Shown here: positions 27,712-36,996 of the stretch, piece after piece | Numbering within the stretch: the first letter of the stretch is position 1 | How the letters are laid out: every line of letters starts with the position of its first letter | Notes under the pieces: generated by a model | The model's database searches: none | The model's input: only the letters and a program-made list of their open reading frames with translations | What the model was told of the DNA's origin: nothing | Origin: an uncultured Clostridia bacterium | Lineage (GTDB): Bacteria; Bacillota; Clostridia; Christensenellales; UBA1242 | Length of the DNA stretch: 64,000 bases | Assembly: GCA_934754495.1 (NCBI GenBank) | Contig: CAKVHW010000002.1 | Span: 146,463 to 210,462, forward strand | Direction of reading: 5' to 3' | Made by a program: the position numbers and the translations under genes

Positions 27712-27737
27712 AAAAAAGTGCTGAGTGGCACTTTTTT
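27712..27737. terminator. Terminator downstream of the M1 peptidase gene
   Basis: 10-bp stem AAAAAAGTGC/GCACTTTTTT with a 6-base loop, 3 bases beyond the stop. Confidence 0.85.
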
Positions 27738-27740
27738 CGA

Positions 27741-29225
27741 TTACTCTACACTATAAATCACAACCTTGCCGTTAATCCAGCTATCAAAAAAGCCTTTCAT
27801 TTCACATGACATTGTTTTTTCAAAAACGCCAATTAAGTGGCTAGGATTAACATTTTGGAATTTGTATGTTTCAAAATATTTTTTAAGAGCCTTTAAAAAC
27901 TTTTCGTCACCACAATTTTCACGAAGACTATCAAATAGCAAAACTCCCTTAACATAGGCAATATACACATATTCTGGCTCTGTGTCAAATTTAGAAAGTG
28001 GTCTATTCATACTAGTATCAACCTTACCCAAAACCTTGGTGTACACATCTACAAAGGTTACATATGAATTAGTTGTGTTTTTAATAATTTCATCAAAATT
28101 TACTTCATATTCTGGGTTGTTTTTGTAGAATAGTGCTGTTGAATAATCAGTAAGACCTTCATCTAGCCAACCATAATCAAACTCATTATTCCCCACTAGC
28201 CCATACCACCACTGATGGGCAGTTTCGTGAATAATAACATTTTGATAATCCTTAAAATTTTCGTAAGCATCACTAATCATAACAAGATTAGGATACTCCA
28301 TTCCACCATGAATAAAATTGGTTTTCACCACACTAAAAGTAGAATATGGATAAGTGCCAAAAAGTTTGTTAAAGGTCTTAATGCTATCAACGGCCGTTTT
28401 TAGACTTTCATTAAAATTAACATCATTATAATAATAGTACTTCACATTAACATTTTGATATTTTTCACTTACAACACTAAATTTATCGCTTAAGCAAAAT
28501 GCAAAATCTCTTACCGCTTTAGCTGTGATTTTATATTTTTTACACTCCCCTACATCTTCCTGTTTTTCCACTTTGCCAGTGTTTGCAACAACCATTTCAC
28601 TTGGCACTGTTAAAGTCACGTTGTAATTAGCCACATCGCTATAAAACGGATCACCATTAGAGTTGTAGGGATCTAAGTTCCACTCACCATCATACACTGC
28701 CACAATTGGGTAAAAGTTTGCCACATTCACAACATTTTCGCCATACCCAAATCGATGATTACAATTAGGAATAATCACCTTATATGATATGGTTAGCTTT
28801 ATACGGTCGTCTGGTTTTAATCCTTTGGTTTCAATCGCCAAAATGTCGTTGTCGTCCCCTTCATAGCAAGGCGAAACATCGCTATTATCAACACGCAAAG
28901 TGTTTATTTCTATATCTCCATAACTACTACCATTAGGATATGCTTTTTTAATTTGCAATGTGTTTACAGGTCTATTTTTAGCACCTTCACTAAAAGCCTT
29001 AGGGTACAAGTGCAAATATATTTTATCAAAACCAACATTACTAGAATTAATGTAATTAATGCTTTGGTTAACATCTAGTGTATAGTCGTTATTATATATA
29101 ATCTCCATATCATAACTAGAAAGATTTTTACTTGCTTTCTTTATTTCAAGTTCGGTTTTGCTTGTACATGCCACAAGCCCAAAACACGAAACAGCACAAA
29201 ATAAAAATGCCACAAATTTTTTCAT
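27741..29225 (-). CDS. M1-family zinc aminopeptidase-like lipoprotein
   Basis: The 494-residue protein has a lipoprotein signal ending LVAC. The M1 motifs are HGGMEYPN (the GxMEN-type substrate motif), HETAHQWW (HExxH zinc site) and WLDEGLTDY (third zinc ligand). The N-terminal half is the beta-rich M1 domain; the C-terminal ARM-like domain of full M1 enzymes is absent or short, as in many bacterial surface M1 proteins. It probably trims peptides outside the cell. The frame opens at a GTG (29234), but AAAGGTGG fits the ATG at 29225. It stands 59 bases after sbcC with no clear terminator between, so it may share that transcript. Confidence 0.88.
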   Translation of the reverse strand: MKKFVAFLFCAVSCFGLVACTSKTELEIKKASKNLSSYDMEIIYNNDYTLDVNQSINYINSSNVGFDKIYLHLYPKAFSEGAKNRPVNTLQIKKAYPNGSSYGDIEINTLRVDNSDVSPCYEGDDNDILAIETKGLKPDDRIKLTISYKVIIPNCNHRFGYGENVVNVANFYPIVAVYDGEWNLDPYNSNGDPFYSDVANYNVTLTVPSEMVVANTGKVEKQEDVGECKKYKITAKAVRDFAFCLSDKFSVVSEKYQNVNVKYYYYNDVNFNESLKTAVDSIKTFNKLFGTYPYSTFSVVKTNFIHGGMEYPNLVMISDAYENFKDYQNVIIHETAHQWWYGLVGNNEFDYGWLDEGLTDYSTALFYKNNPEYEVNFDEIIKNTTNSYVTFVDVYTKVLGKVDTSMNRPLSKFDTEPEYVYIAYVKGVLLFDSLRENCGDEKFLKALKKYFETYKFQNVNPSHLIGVFEKTMSCEMKGFFDSWINGKVVIYSVE

Positions 29226-29284
29226 TTTAACCACCTTTTAAAGTAAAGTTAAAATATTATATTTATGGCATTTTTAAAATATGT

Positions 29285-31993
29285 TTAATAATATTGTTTT
29301 ATAATACTTCCTTCTTCGTTGCTATTTTTAGTCACAACAATTCGGTTGTTAATGTAAGTTTGCATTTTTTCAACGTGCGAAATAAATCCAACAGTAAAGC
29401 CCAGTTTAATAAGAGCATCAAAACTATTAAGCACGTTTTCAATATAGTTGTCGCTAAGGCTTCCAAAACCTTCATCAATAAAGAAGAAGTTAAATTTCTT
29501 ATTGTTGTTGATTGCAATACTTTGAGATATTCCTAGAGCCAAACTAAGCGAAATAATAAATCTTTCACCACCACTAAGCGTCTTAACGCCACGTGTAATT
29601 CCACCATTAAAGTTGTCTACAACATAAAATTCACCAGCATACTTTAACATGTATTTTCCTTTGCTAATATTGTAAACAAACTTATTGCTAAATTGGGTAA
29701 TAAGTTGCATATACTCTTCCGACACATAATCAAGAAGTTTTCCATTAGCAGTAAGGGTCGCTAGTTCATTTACAGCATCAAGTTGTTTTTGAACCTTATT
29801 CTTTTCTTCTTTTAAAGACTCAACTTTCTTTAATGTTTCGGCATATTGCCCCACTGCTTGTTTTGCAAGTGCCACATTTATGCTATAAGACTTAATACTA
29901 CTTTCCAACACTTCAATATGTTCGTATTCTTTTTTAACATCTTCGTCACTTACATATTTACCATCAAGCCTATCTTTAAGTTCTTTTATTTTACTTGTAA
30001 TAAGTTCGTATTTAGTTTCGTAGTCTTCAACGTTTTGTTTCGCATCTTCTAGTTTTTCGGCATCAAGGTACAACATATTGTCACAAACCATATCTTTTGT
30101 TGACTTTATGTTAAGTTTCTTAATTTCACCCTCAACTTCTTTAAGTTGTTTTTTATAATTTTCCAAAACCGTAACATTTACTTCAATAGAAACAACTGTT
30201 TTATTTTTCTCATCGTTAAGTTCAATTTTTCTTAAGTTTCCTTTATTGATTACTTCGGTTAAGTTTTCAACACTTTTATATAGTTTGTCGTATTGTTTTT
30301 CATCTCCGTAAGTTTTTAGTTCTTCCTTACACTCTTCAAGTTGTGTCTTAATTTTTCTTACTTCGTCCTTAGCATCTTGCAATGCAAATTGCTTATCGGT
30401 TATCTGATTTTCGCAAACCGCTTTATCCATTTTAATACGTTCTAGTTGAACTCTAATATCTTCGTTTTGTTTAATTAGTTTTCCATTTGCATTGTCAAGG
30501 TCACGTTGCAATTTTTCAAGGTCTTTATTATATCTAGCAAGAGTATTGTAGTCGTCTTGAAGCCCCAAAACTTGTTTTCGTGTTTTTGTTTCGTAATCAC
30601 TTAGACTACTTAATAAATTATTTACTTCTTTATGAATGTCAAATTGATATACTTCTTCTAGTGCCTCAGGTGTAATTAAAGTTTGAGCAAAGTTAATATA
30701 ATCTAGCACACTTTCAATTGTTTTAACATTCTTAACATCTCTAAGTTTGTCAAGAACATCGTTGTTATCAGAAATTGTGTTGGTTAAGTTTTTGCTTACT
30801 TTTTCATTTTCATCTACAAGTTTTTTGTAGTCAGCAAGGGTTTCTTTAAGGCTTCTAATATCATCAGTAAGGTCTTCCACTTCTTGCTCTGTTAGTTTCT
30901 TTTGGCTTTCCAACTGACCAATTTTTGCAACACAGGCAATTCGTTTTTCTTTAGTGTCTTCAAGATGTTTTAAACTTGCCTTATCTTCTTTTAACTTCTT
31001 AGAATTTTCTTCAATTTCATCATCTAATCTTTCAAGTTCTTCTGTTGCATTTAATAGCAATTCCCTATCATCTTTTAATTCCAAAGTAGTATTGCTAATT
31101 TCTTTTTCAAGGTTGTTTTTCTTGCCAAGTTTTAAACTATATTCACCATATTTTAAAGTGAATTCTATTTGCTTTTTAAGTTCCTCAATTTCTTTTTTCT
31201 CGCTGTTAATCAAAACAAGTTCTGTTTCTTTAGTGTTAAGTTCTTTAGTAAGTTGTAAGTTTTTAACAAGCTCTTCGTAGTTTTTCTTACGTGTTTTTAG
31301 TTCTACTTCTGCTTTTTCAAGTTGTTTTGCATTGTCTTCCAAATTAGATTTAACAACTTCAACACTTGATTCGTCAATATTTCCAAGCATTGCAATTTTT
31401 TCTTGAATATTAAGTTTTTGCATTGTTACCATATCACGTTTGCGACGCAATTTTTCTTGCAAGTTTGTTCCAAAATCTTCCAAGTTAAATAGTTTTGCAA
31501 TGGTCTTTTTCCTGTTTGCAGGAGTATCCATTAAAAATCTATCAAACTCGCCTTGTGGCAATGCGATGCATTTTAAGAATTCTTTTTTGCCCACGCCCAC
31601 AAGTTTTAGAATATAATCATTAACCATATCGGTTTGTTCAGCCAAAACTGCATTTGTTTTTGCATCAAGAATTACAGCATCACTTTTAACACCGCTTGCC
31701 CTAACCTTATAGTCACGCTTAACAATAAATGTGCGGTTTTTACCATTTTCTTCACATTCAAAAGTGAAGTAAATGTGAGCATCTTTACTATTAACATTAA
31801 TAATATTAGGTATTGTTTCCCTATCGGACGAACCATATAGAGCAATTATAATTGAGTCCAAAATTGTGGTTTTCCCACTACCAGTTTCGCCAAAAACACC
31901 AAAAAGTTTTGATTGTGACAACTTGTCAAAACAAACTTCCTGCTCAGACACATAACTATTAATACCTTTTATTTTCAAATTAATTGGCTTCAT
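29285..31993 (-). CDS. sbcC: SbcC ATPase subunit of the SbcCD nuclease
   Basis: The 902-residue protein has the Rad50/SbcC head halves at its ends: Walker A GETGSGKTTILDS near residue 36 and the signature KTLSGGERF with Walker B FFFIDEGFGSLSD near 840. Between them lie long coiled coils rich in Lys, Glu and Leu. With SbcD it opens and trims hairpins and blocked DNA ends. The centre, near residue 434, where other family members have a CxxC zinc hook, reads VLDYINFAQTLITPEALEE and has no Cys pair; the only cysteines seen there are isolated. The protein is shorter than the usual 1000 or more. It overlaps sbcD by 14 bases and has a GGGGAAG site. Confidence 0.93.
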   Translation of the reverse strand: MKPINLKIKGINSYVSEQEVCFDKLSQSKLFGVFGETGSGKTTILDSIIIALYGSSDRETIPNIINVNSKDAHIYFTFECEENGKNRTFIVKRDYKVRASGVKSDAVILDAKTNAVLAEQTDMVNDYILKLVGVGKKEFLKCIALPQGEFDRFLMDTPANRKKTIAKLFNLEDFGTNLQEKLRRKRDMVTMQKLNIQEKIAMLGNIDESSVEVVKSNLEDNAKQLEKAEVELKTRKKNYEELVKNLQLTKELNTKETELVLINSEKKEIEELKKQIEFTLKYGEYSLKLGKKNNLEKEISNTTLELKDDRELLLNATEELERLDDEIEENSKKLKEDKASLKHLEDTKEKRIACVAKIGQLESQKKLTEQEVEDLTDDIRSLKETLADYKKLVDENEKVSKNLTNTISDNNDVLDKLRDVKNVKTIESVLDYINFAQTLITPEALEEVYQFDIHKEVNNLLSSLSDYETKTRKQVLGLQDDYNTLARYNKDLEKLQRDLDNANGKLIKQNEDIRVQLERIKMDKAVCENQITDKQFALQDAKDEVRKIKTQLEECKEELKTYGDEKQYDKLYKSVENLTEVINKGNLRKIELNDEKNKTVVSIEVNVTVLENYKKQLKEVEGEIKKLNIKSTKDMVCDNMLYLDAEKLEDAKQNVEDYETKYELITSKIKELKDRLDGKYVSDEDVKKEYEHIEVLESSIKSYSINVALAKQAVGQYAETLKKVESLKEEKNKVQKQLDAVNELATLTANGKLLDYVSEEYMQLITQFSNKFVYNISKGKYMLKYAGEFYVVDNFNGGITRGVKTLSGGERFIISLSLALGISQSIAINNNKKFNFFFIDEGFGSLSDNYIENVLNSFDALIKLGFTVGFISHVEKMQTYINNRIVVTKNSNEEGSIIKQYY

Positions 31994-33179
31994 ACAAATC
32001 TTCCCCCATTAATTCCAAAAATAATTCCTTAACTTCAGGTTTTGCTTCTTTGCCAGTAACAGCAAGAGCAAATTTATCAAATATTTCCGAAGTAGTAAGG
32101 TCTTTTTTGCTTTCAATATTTTCACCCAACAACAACTCTTCATTAAGCACACTAAAAGTAATTAGATTTGGGTGTCTAGCTCTAAGTTCTTTAAGTTGTT
32201 CGAATGTAATACTTCCGTTTTGCTTTAAGGTCGCCTTAATATAATCATCTTTAGCAACATCGCAGAATTTTTCAATTTCTTCTAATGAGTCTGATGTAAA
32301 AGTAACCATTCTCTTTACATCTAGCTGAACAGGCTCTAAATTCTTTACCCCTGTATTATCTACATCAGCAACAATTACAAACTTATCGTTGTTAACATCG
32401 GCAAAAAAGTTGTTAATAAGCGAACCACTATAATAAATGTTTTTATTCTTATCAACTTTTATTAATTTATGAATATGCCCAAGAGCAACATAATCAGCCC
32501 CAAGATCTAACACGTTTCTATCTATAAAATCTATTGTACTAGCGACACTTCCATATTCGTCAATTTCTTCACTACCCAAATCTATACCATAAGTAAGTAA
32601 GTGTGCGGTTAGAATATTAACAGACTCTGGCTTAAATTCCTTAACAGCAGGTGCAAGCCATTTTCTAATTTTGTCATCAAACTTATCGTTTTCGTTTTTG
32701 GTATCACCATATCTATAGTACGATGGGTATGGCAAACAAGCCACAACAACGTCTTCGCCTGCTTTGGTTTTAAATTTTATGTATCCTGTTCCACAACTAG
32801 TGGCATATATATTTTTATCACGATTTGCATTTTTTGTAATTTTAATATCGTTAATATCGCCCACCAAAAAGATGTTAAACTTGCTTGTGAAAAGCCCAGC
32901 ATTAGACATTCTTTTTGGATCGTCATGATTGCCCGCAATAACAACAACGGCAGTGTTTCCGTTGTTACTAAGTTCGCTAACTGTGCGATAAAACAAGTTT
33001 TCGGCATCTGCAGATGGTACAAAACTATTGTAAATATCTCCAGCAACGATAACCATATCAACTTTTTTATCTTTTGCAATTTTTATTATTTGGTCTAAGG
33101 CTTGTTTTTGTTCGTCAAGTCTATCTAGGTCATCAGTTTTTTTACCTAAATGCCAATCGGCAGTATGTAAAATTCTCAT
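31980..33179 (-). CDS. sbcD: SbcD nuclease subunit
   Basis: The 399-residue Mre11-like phosphoesterase has MRILHTADWHLGKK, VAGDIYNS, IAGNHDDPKR, and the later TAHLL and LGHIHK motifs that bind two metals. It cuts DNA in the SbcCD complex. The length is normal. GGAGAAG precedes the ATG. It is the first gene of the sbcD-sbcC pair. Confidence 0.96.
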   Translation of the reverse strand: MRILHTADWHLGKKTDDLDRLDEQKQALDQIIKIAKDKKVDMVIVAGDIYNSFVPSADAENLFYRTVSELSNNGNTAVVVIAGNHDDPKRMSNAGLFTSKFNIFLVGDINDIKITKNANRDKNIYATSCGTGYIKFKTKAGEDVVVACLPYPSYYRYGDTKNENDKFDDKIRKWLAPAVKEFKPESVNILTAHLLTYGIDLGSEEIDEYGSVASTIDFIDRNVLDLGADYVALGHIHKLIKVDKNKNIYYSGSLINNFFADVNNDKFVIVADVDNTGVKNLEPVQLDVKRMVTFTSDSLEEIEKFCDVAKDDYIKATLKQNGSITFEQLKELRARHPNLITFSVLNEELLLGENIESKKDLTTSEIFDKFALAVTGKEAKPEVKELFLELMGEDLYEAN

Positions 33180-33241
33180 AATACTTCTCCATTTTTCATT
33201 AAAAATATTATATCATACAATGTTTATATTAGAAAATAAAA

Positions 33242-33272
33242 AAAGGGCAGAAAATAAATTTTCTAACCCTTT
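33242..33272. terminator. Terminator downstream of the 33278-34228 gene
   Basis: Stem AAAGGG + AGAAAAT paired with ATTTTCT + CCCTTT with a small internal bulge, followed on the minus strand by a run of T. Confidence 0.7.
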
Positions 33273-33277
33273 AAATA

Positions 33278-34228
33278 TTAGATACAACGTGTAGGTATGC
33301 CAATTTCACCAATCCTATCTTCCAATGCCAAAATTGAATTGGCAGGAGTAAGATATGCGCCCTTAATTAATAGCTCTTGCGAAACTATTTCGCTACTATT
33401 ATCATAACCAACTTCCATTCCGTCTGTTATGAATGCTCTTTCTGCTACATTCTTTAACAATTGCTCTTGTTCTGGACTCATAACTTCTAAGTTTTTAATT
33501 GAATCAAATTCAAAAACTGCTTTTTTATTTACAATTTCGTCATTAATTTCGGCTTCAGCAACTTTCTTTATTGGTTTATAGTCAATTTTAGTTGATGTTG
33601 TGCTTTTATTCATTGCCTTATCAACAACTTCAGCAGAAATAAATTTGTTTTCACTTAATAGGAAATCAATTGTTCTTTTTTCTGCAGAACCAATTGTTAG
33701 CATTAATGAAGCTGCCAACATTTGAGTTGCTGCAATGTTAAGACCTGCCGCTTGGTCTCTTACATCGTTTATAATGTTTTTAGTAACTGTTGTTTGGCAA
33801 TTAGCATACATATTCATAACACACAACAAAAAGTTTCTTGCAACTTGTTCTCTACCAAGTTCTTCTGGCATAAAGTTAATGCTTGCAAGTATAAGCCCTT
33901 GCTCTAAAAAGCGATCACAATATTCTTTAAACAATCTGCATTTTTGTGTAACAAGTTGAATCATCTTAACTGGAGTATCAACAACACCAATTTTTTCTGC
34001 AATATCTTGAGTTTCTTTTTCAAACGATTTGCTTATATAATTAAAAAATGCTTTTTCTTTATTGCCACAATCAGCATACTTAATTTCATTTGCATCTTTT
34101 AAGTTTTGAAGTGCAGTTGCAGATTCGCCACCATTAATACTTTTGTAATATGAATCACTAACAACAAAACTAAAATCTCTATTTCCAATATTAACAATAA
34201 ATTTTATTTTATTTTTCTTATCTCTCAT
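33278..34228 (-). CDS. Unrecognised cytoplasmic protein
   Basis: A 316-residue protein without signal peptide or membrane span, mostly helical by appearance, with hydrophobic stretches such as NIAATQMLAASLMLTIG near the middle. I do not recognise it. A longer form from the ATG at 34261 would overlap the preceding stop as ATGA; the ATG at 34228 has the better ribosome site (AGGGGTGA). It follows the 34258-34857 gene directly, so the two are probably one operon and may act together. Confidence 0.7.
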   Translation of the reverse strand: MRDKKNKIKFIVNIGNRDFSFVVSDSYYKSINGGESATALQNLKDANEIKYADCGNKEKAFFNYISKSFEKETQDIAEKIGVVDTPVKMIQLVTQKCRLFKEYCDRFLEQGLILASINFMPEELGREQVARNFLLCVMNMYANCQTTVTKNIINDVRDQAAGLNIAATQMLAASLMLTIGSAEKRTIDFLLSENKFISAEVVDKAMNKSTTSTKIDYKPIKKVAEAEINDEIVNKKAVFEFDSIKNLEVMSPEQEQLLKNVAERAFITDGMEVGYDNSSEIVSQELLIKGAYLTPANSILALEDRIGEIGIPTRCI

Positions 34229-34257
34229 TTTCAATTCACCCCTATATAAATAGTTTA

Positions 34258-34857
34258 TCATACATTCTCTCTAATGTCAATTGTACAACCTTTTTTAGCT
34301 GTGTGCTTTTCAAGTGCACTCTTATACTCATCTAGCCTATTTTTAGCCTCAACAACCCTACTACGGTTTTTCGAACTGTCCACAATTCTTGCAATGTTGT
34401 ATTCGCCCTTTAACTCAGTATAAATAAATGCCAATGCAAAAGGCACAAGATTACTACTAACAGTGCCATTATGTACATATACACAAGTTTTTTCCCAATC
34501 TTCATAGGCTTCAATTCTGGTGTAAGTTGGCGATTGCTCAGCATACAATCCCCTACCATTAATATTAAAATAGCACACCCTCAAATAGTCGGCAAAACGT
34601 CTTGATTTTAGTAACAAGTTTTTGTCGGTTTCGCTTATCTGCAATGCGTCTTCATCACAAAGCCCTTTGCAATCGTTAAGGTTGTAACCATTAGATAACA
34701 TTTGTTGTTTCATTCCCATTAGAGCCGTATGAATACTAATGATTATATCGTAATCGTTTTTCTTATCAATAGGCAATATTTCCTTAAAAATTTTGCCGTC
34801 ATCAATTTGCAGATAAAACTTTAATCTATAATGATTTTTTATTTCAAATTTAAACAT
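34258..34857 (-). CDS. Unrecognised cytoplasmic protein
   Basis: A 199-residue soluble protein, with beta-like N-terminal half (FEIKNHYRLKFYLQIDD) and a helical, Lys-rich C-terminus. No family motif is recognised. TATAGGG precedes the ATG, and TATAAT lies 20 bases further up with no convincing -35. It heads a two-gene unit with 33278-34228. Confidence 0.7.
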   Translation of the reverse strand: MFKFEIKNHYRLKFYLQIDDGKIFKEILPIDKKNDYDIIISIHTALMGMKQQMLSNGYNLNDCKGLCDEDALQISETDKNLLLKSRRFADYLRVCYFNINGRGLYAEQSPTYTRIEAYEDWEKTCVYVHNGTVSSNLVPFALAFIYTELKGEYNIARIVDSSKNRSRVVEAKNRLDEYKSALEKHTAKKGCTIDIRENV

Positions 34858-34906
34858 TTTTTACCCTATATAAATATTATATCATAAGTTAAATTAAAAA
34901 TAAAGA

Positions 34907-34943
34907 AAAAGTTTTTAACAGCATTTAGCTATTAAAAACTTTT
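34907..34943. terminator. Terminator downstream of the 34953-35414 gene
   Basis: Perfect 12-bp stem AAAAGTTTTTAA/TTAAAAACTTTT with a 13-base loop, with T-rich sequence following on the minus strand. Confidence 0.65.
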
Positions 34944-34952
34944 AATAAAACC

Positions 34953-35414
34953 TTATTTTATTTTATAAATATCTCTTTCAAAAGTATCTTCAATATCAGC
35001 AATACGTTTTGAAATTTTCTTGGCCATTTGCATTGCGTGATAGTTAATAAGTGCTTGTTTATAGTCTTCGTGTTCGTTGTTTTCCAACCCCTTAGCATGG
35101 TCATTTACAAAGTTAAACCAACGTTTGTCATAATCACTAAGTCTACCGGTTTTTTCATCAAAGTCTTTGCCACTTAAAGTAGAAAATTCACCAAGTTCTT
35201 CCTTATCCCAAACTTCACCATTTTCTTCAACCATGTAATTTACTTTAAACACTGGTTCGCCAAGTTCGTTTTTACCTCTTACTACATCTATTCCAAAGGT
35301 TTTTGTTGGGTACTTTCTTTTAAACCAAGCTACTACGGATGTAGTTTTGCTGTTCATTAAAAAATCTTTTACTTCTTCGGTTTTAATTCTGCACAAAAAA
35401 TTGTTTGTAATCAT
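34953..35414 (-). CDS. Unrecognised small cytoplasmic protein
   Basis: A 153-residue charged, soluble protein. The N-terminal part (VVAWFKRKYPTKTFGIDVV) and a central acidic stretch are followed by a helical, Lys-rich end. No family is recognised. It has a single-gene layout: promoter with an overlapping inverted repeat upstream, terminator downstream. The AAGGAAG ribosome site before the ATG is good. Confidence 0.7.
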   Translation of the reverse strand: MITNNFLCRIKTEEVKDFLMNSKTTSVVAWFKRKYPTKTFGIDVVRGKNELGEPVFKVNYMVEENGEVWDKEELGEFSTLSGKDFDEKTGRLSDYDKRWFNFVNDHAKGLENNEHEDYKQALINYHAMQMAKKISKRIADIEDTFERDIYKIK

Positions 35415-35436
35415 AAAAAATATACTTCCTTAAAAA

Positions 35437-35462
35437 TTAGGTGATGAGATTATATCACCTAA
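35437..35462. promoter_or_regulatory. Inverted repeat overlapping the -10 box (candidate operator)
   Basis: TTAGGTGAT (35437-35445) and ATCACCTAA (35454-35462) form a perfect 9-bp inverted repeat with an 8-base centre. The centre and one arm cover the TATAAT of the 34953-35414 gene. This is the placement of a repressor site. Confidence 0.5.
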
Positions 35463-35477
35463 AAAGCAAAACTTCAA
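35449..35477 (-). promoter_or_regulatory. Sigma-A promoter of the 34953-35414 gene
   Basis: TTGAAG (35477-35472), 17-base spacer, TATAAT (35454-35449). The -35 box lies in the loop of a second hairpin, AAAAAGC/GCTTTTT (35461-35486), which may end transcription of the upstream gene. Confidence 0.6.
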
Positions 35478-35518
35478 GGGCTTTTTACAAAAATATTGTA
35501 CTTTTTTGTCGCTTTTTG

Positions 35519-35980
35519 TTATTTGGCATATACACAGAAAAAATGTTGCAAAATATCCATTCGGCTTTTAAGTAATTTTATCATGCATTGCTTATCGGCA
35601 ATACTATTTTTTAAGGTTAAAATTTTTATAATTTTATCTATAAGTTCCATTTCACACTTGCAATAATCACAACAGTTTCTATTAAAATCTTTATCACAAC
35701 AATACCTATAGTCTAGGTTTCTTCTACAGCCACAACTTAGTGCTGTAATCTTGTCGTTTGCGGTGTCATCAATTAGTTTTTTTAAAAAATCCGCATTTCC
35801 AACATCTTTATTTTCTACCCATTTTAAAAGGCTTTCGCACTTAAACAGAAGTTCGTATATCTCATCAAGTTCGGCAAGTTGACGAAGGTGTGACACTTCA
35901 CATATTTCTTCCGACCTTTTAAATTCGGTGTTCATTTTTTCCACAACTTCACCACTTGCCAATAATTCATCGTTATACAT
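35519..35980 (-). CDS. Unrecognised cysteine-rich small protein
   Basis: A 153-residue protein with a helical N-terminal half and a cysteine cluster near residues 83-110: SCGCRR, YCCDKD and CCDYCKCE, nine cysteines in about 30 residues. This looks like a metal-binding knuckle, but I know no family with this spacing. No signal peptide is present. It lies between recR and the 34953 gene and is separated from recR by a terminator. Confidence 0.65.
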   Translation of the reverse strand: MYNDELLASGEVVEKMNTEFKRSEEICEVSHLRQLAELDEIYELLFKCESLLKWVENKDVGNADFLKKLIDDTANDKITALSCGCRRNLDYRYCCDKDFNRNCCDYCKCEMELIDKIIKILTLKNSIADKQCMIKLLKSRMDILQHFFCVYAK

Positions 35981-36023
35981 CTAAAAATCCCCCAATAAAA
36001 TATATGATTAAAAGTCAAAAAAA

Positions 36024-36042
36024 AGAAGTGAAACACACTTCT
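36024..36042. terminator. Terminator downstream of recR
   Basis: 7-bp stem AGAAGTG/CACTTCT with a 5-base loop, followed on the minus strand by eight T. It ends the mrnC-to-recR operon. Confidence 0.8.
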
Positions 36043-36048
36043 AATTTT

Positions 36049-36642
36049 TTAATATTCCTTACGGTCTTCTAATGCTTTTGTTAAGGTCACTTCATCAGCA
36101 TATTGTAGGTCACTACCCATTTGAATACCTTGGGCAAGACGTGAAACTTTTACACCTAGCGGTTTGATAAGTTTTGCAATATACGAAGCCGTTACTTCAC
36201 CTTCAACATCTGGATTTGTGGCAAGTATAACTTCTTTAATATTTTCGCTATTAATTCTTTCTACAAGTTCCTTAATTCTAATGTCGTTTGGTCCTCTATT
36301 TTCCAGTGGACTAATTGTGCCGTGAAGCACGTGATAACGAACCTTGAAATTACGAGCCTTTTCAAGAGCAAGCACATCTTTAGGTTCTTTAACCACACAC
36401 ACAATATCACTTTTGCGGTTTTTGCAAATATCACAAATGTCGTTGTCGGTAAAATTACCACAAACACTACAATAGTGAATGTTTTTCTTGGCTTCAACAA
36501 GCGAGTTTGCCATAAAATTAACATCGTCCGCATTAAGTTTTATAATGCTGTAAGCGTATCTTTCGGCTGTTTTTTGTCCAACACCAGGAAGAAGTGTAAA
36601 AGCATTAATAAGTTTTTGCATGCTTTCAATATTGTTTGCCAT
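36049..36642 (-). CDS. recR: Recombination protein RecR
   Basis: The 197-residue protein has the helix-hairpin-helix LPGVGQKTAERYAY, a four-cysteine zinc finger (CSVCGNFTDNDICDIC) and the Toprim start VCVVKEPKDVLALE. RecR works with RecO and RecF to load RecA at gaps. It is the last gene of a dnaX-ybaB-recR set, as in most Firmicutes, 2 bases after ybaB. Confidence 0.97.
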   Translation of the reverse strand: MANNIESMQKLINAFTLLPGVGQKTAERYAYSIIKLNADDVNFMANSLVEAKKNIHYCSVCGNFTDNDICDICKNRKSDIVCVVKEPKDVLALEKARNFKVRYHVLHGTISPLENRGPNDIRIKELVERINSENIKEVILATNPDVEGEVTASYIAKLIKPLGVKVSRLAQGIQMGSDLQYADEVTLTKALEDRKEY

Positions 36643-36644
36643 TA

Positions 36645-36980
36645 TTAAAATAAGCCCCCAATAGGATTATCGCCTTTTAAACTTTTTTCAAGTTCGTCCG
36701 CTTTTTTCACCGCTTCATTGATACTAGCCATAATAAGGTCTTCTAGCATTTCAATATCATCTGGATCAACCGCTTGTGGTTGGATTTTAATACTTTTTAG
36801 ATTTTTGTGACCGTCAACTGCCACAGTAACCATTCCGCCCCCGGCTGTACCAATAAGCTCGGCGTCATTAAGTTCTTGTTCTGCCTTTTCCATTTGTGCT
36901 TGCATCTGTTCTTGCATTTTTTGTGCTTGACGCATAATGTTTTGCATATTTCCGCCAAAGCCACCCATTCCTTTATACAT
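36645..36980 (-). CDS. ybaB: YbaB/EbfC nucleoid-associated protein
   Basis: The 111-residue protein starts with a Gly-rich, Met/Gln-rich segment (QAQKMQEQMQAQ) and then the YbaB beta-sheet (GGGMVTVAVDGHKNLKSI). It binds DNA as a dimer. AGGAGATAGG precedes the ATG. It lies between dnaX and recR, the usual place. Confidence 0.95.
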   Translation of the reverse strand: MYKGMGGFGGNMQNIMRQAQKMQEQMQAQMEKAEQELNDAELIGTAGGGMVTVAVDGHKNLKSIKIQPQAVDPDDIEMLEDLIMASINEAVKKADELEKSLKGDNPIGGLF

Positions 36981-36996
36981 AACCTATCTCCTTTTT

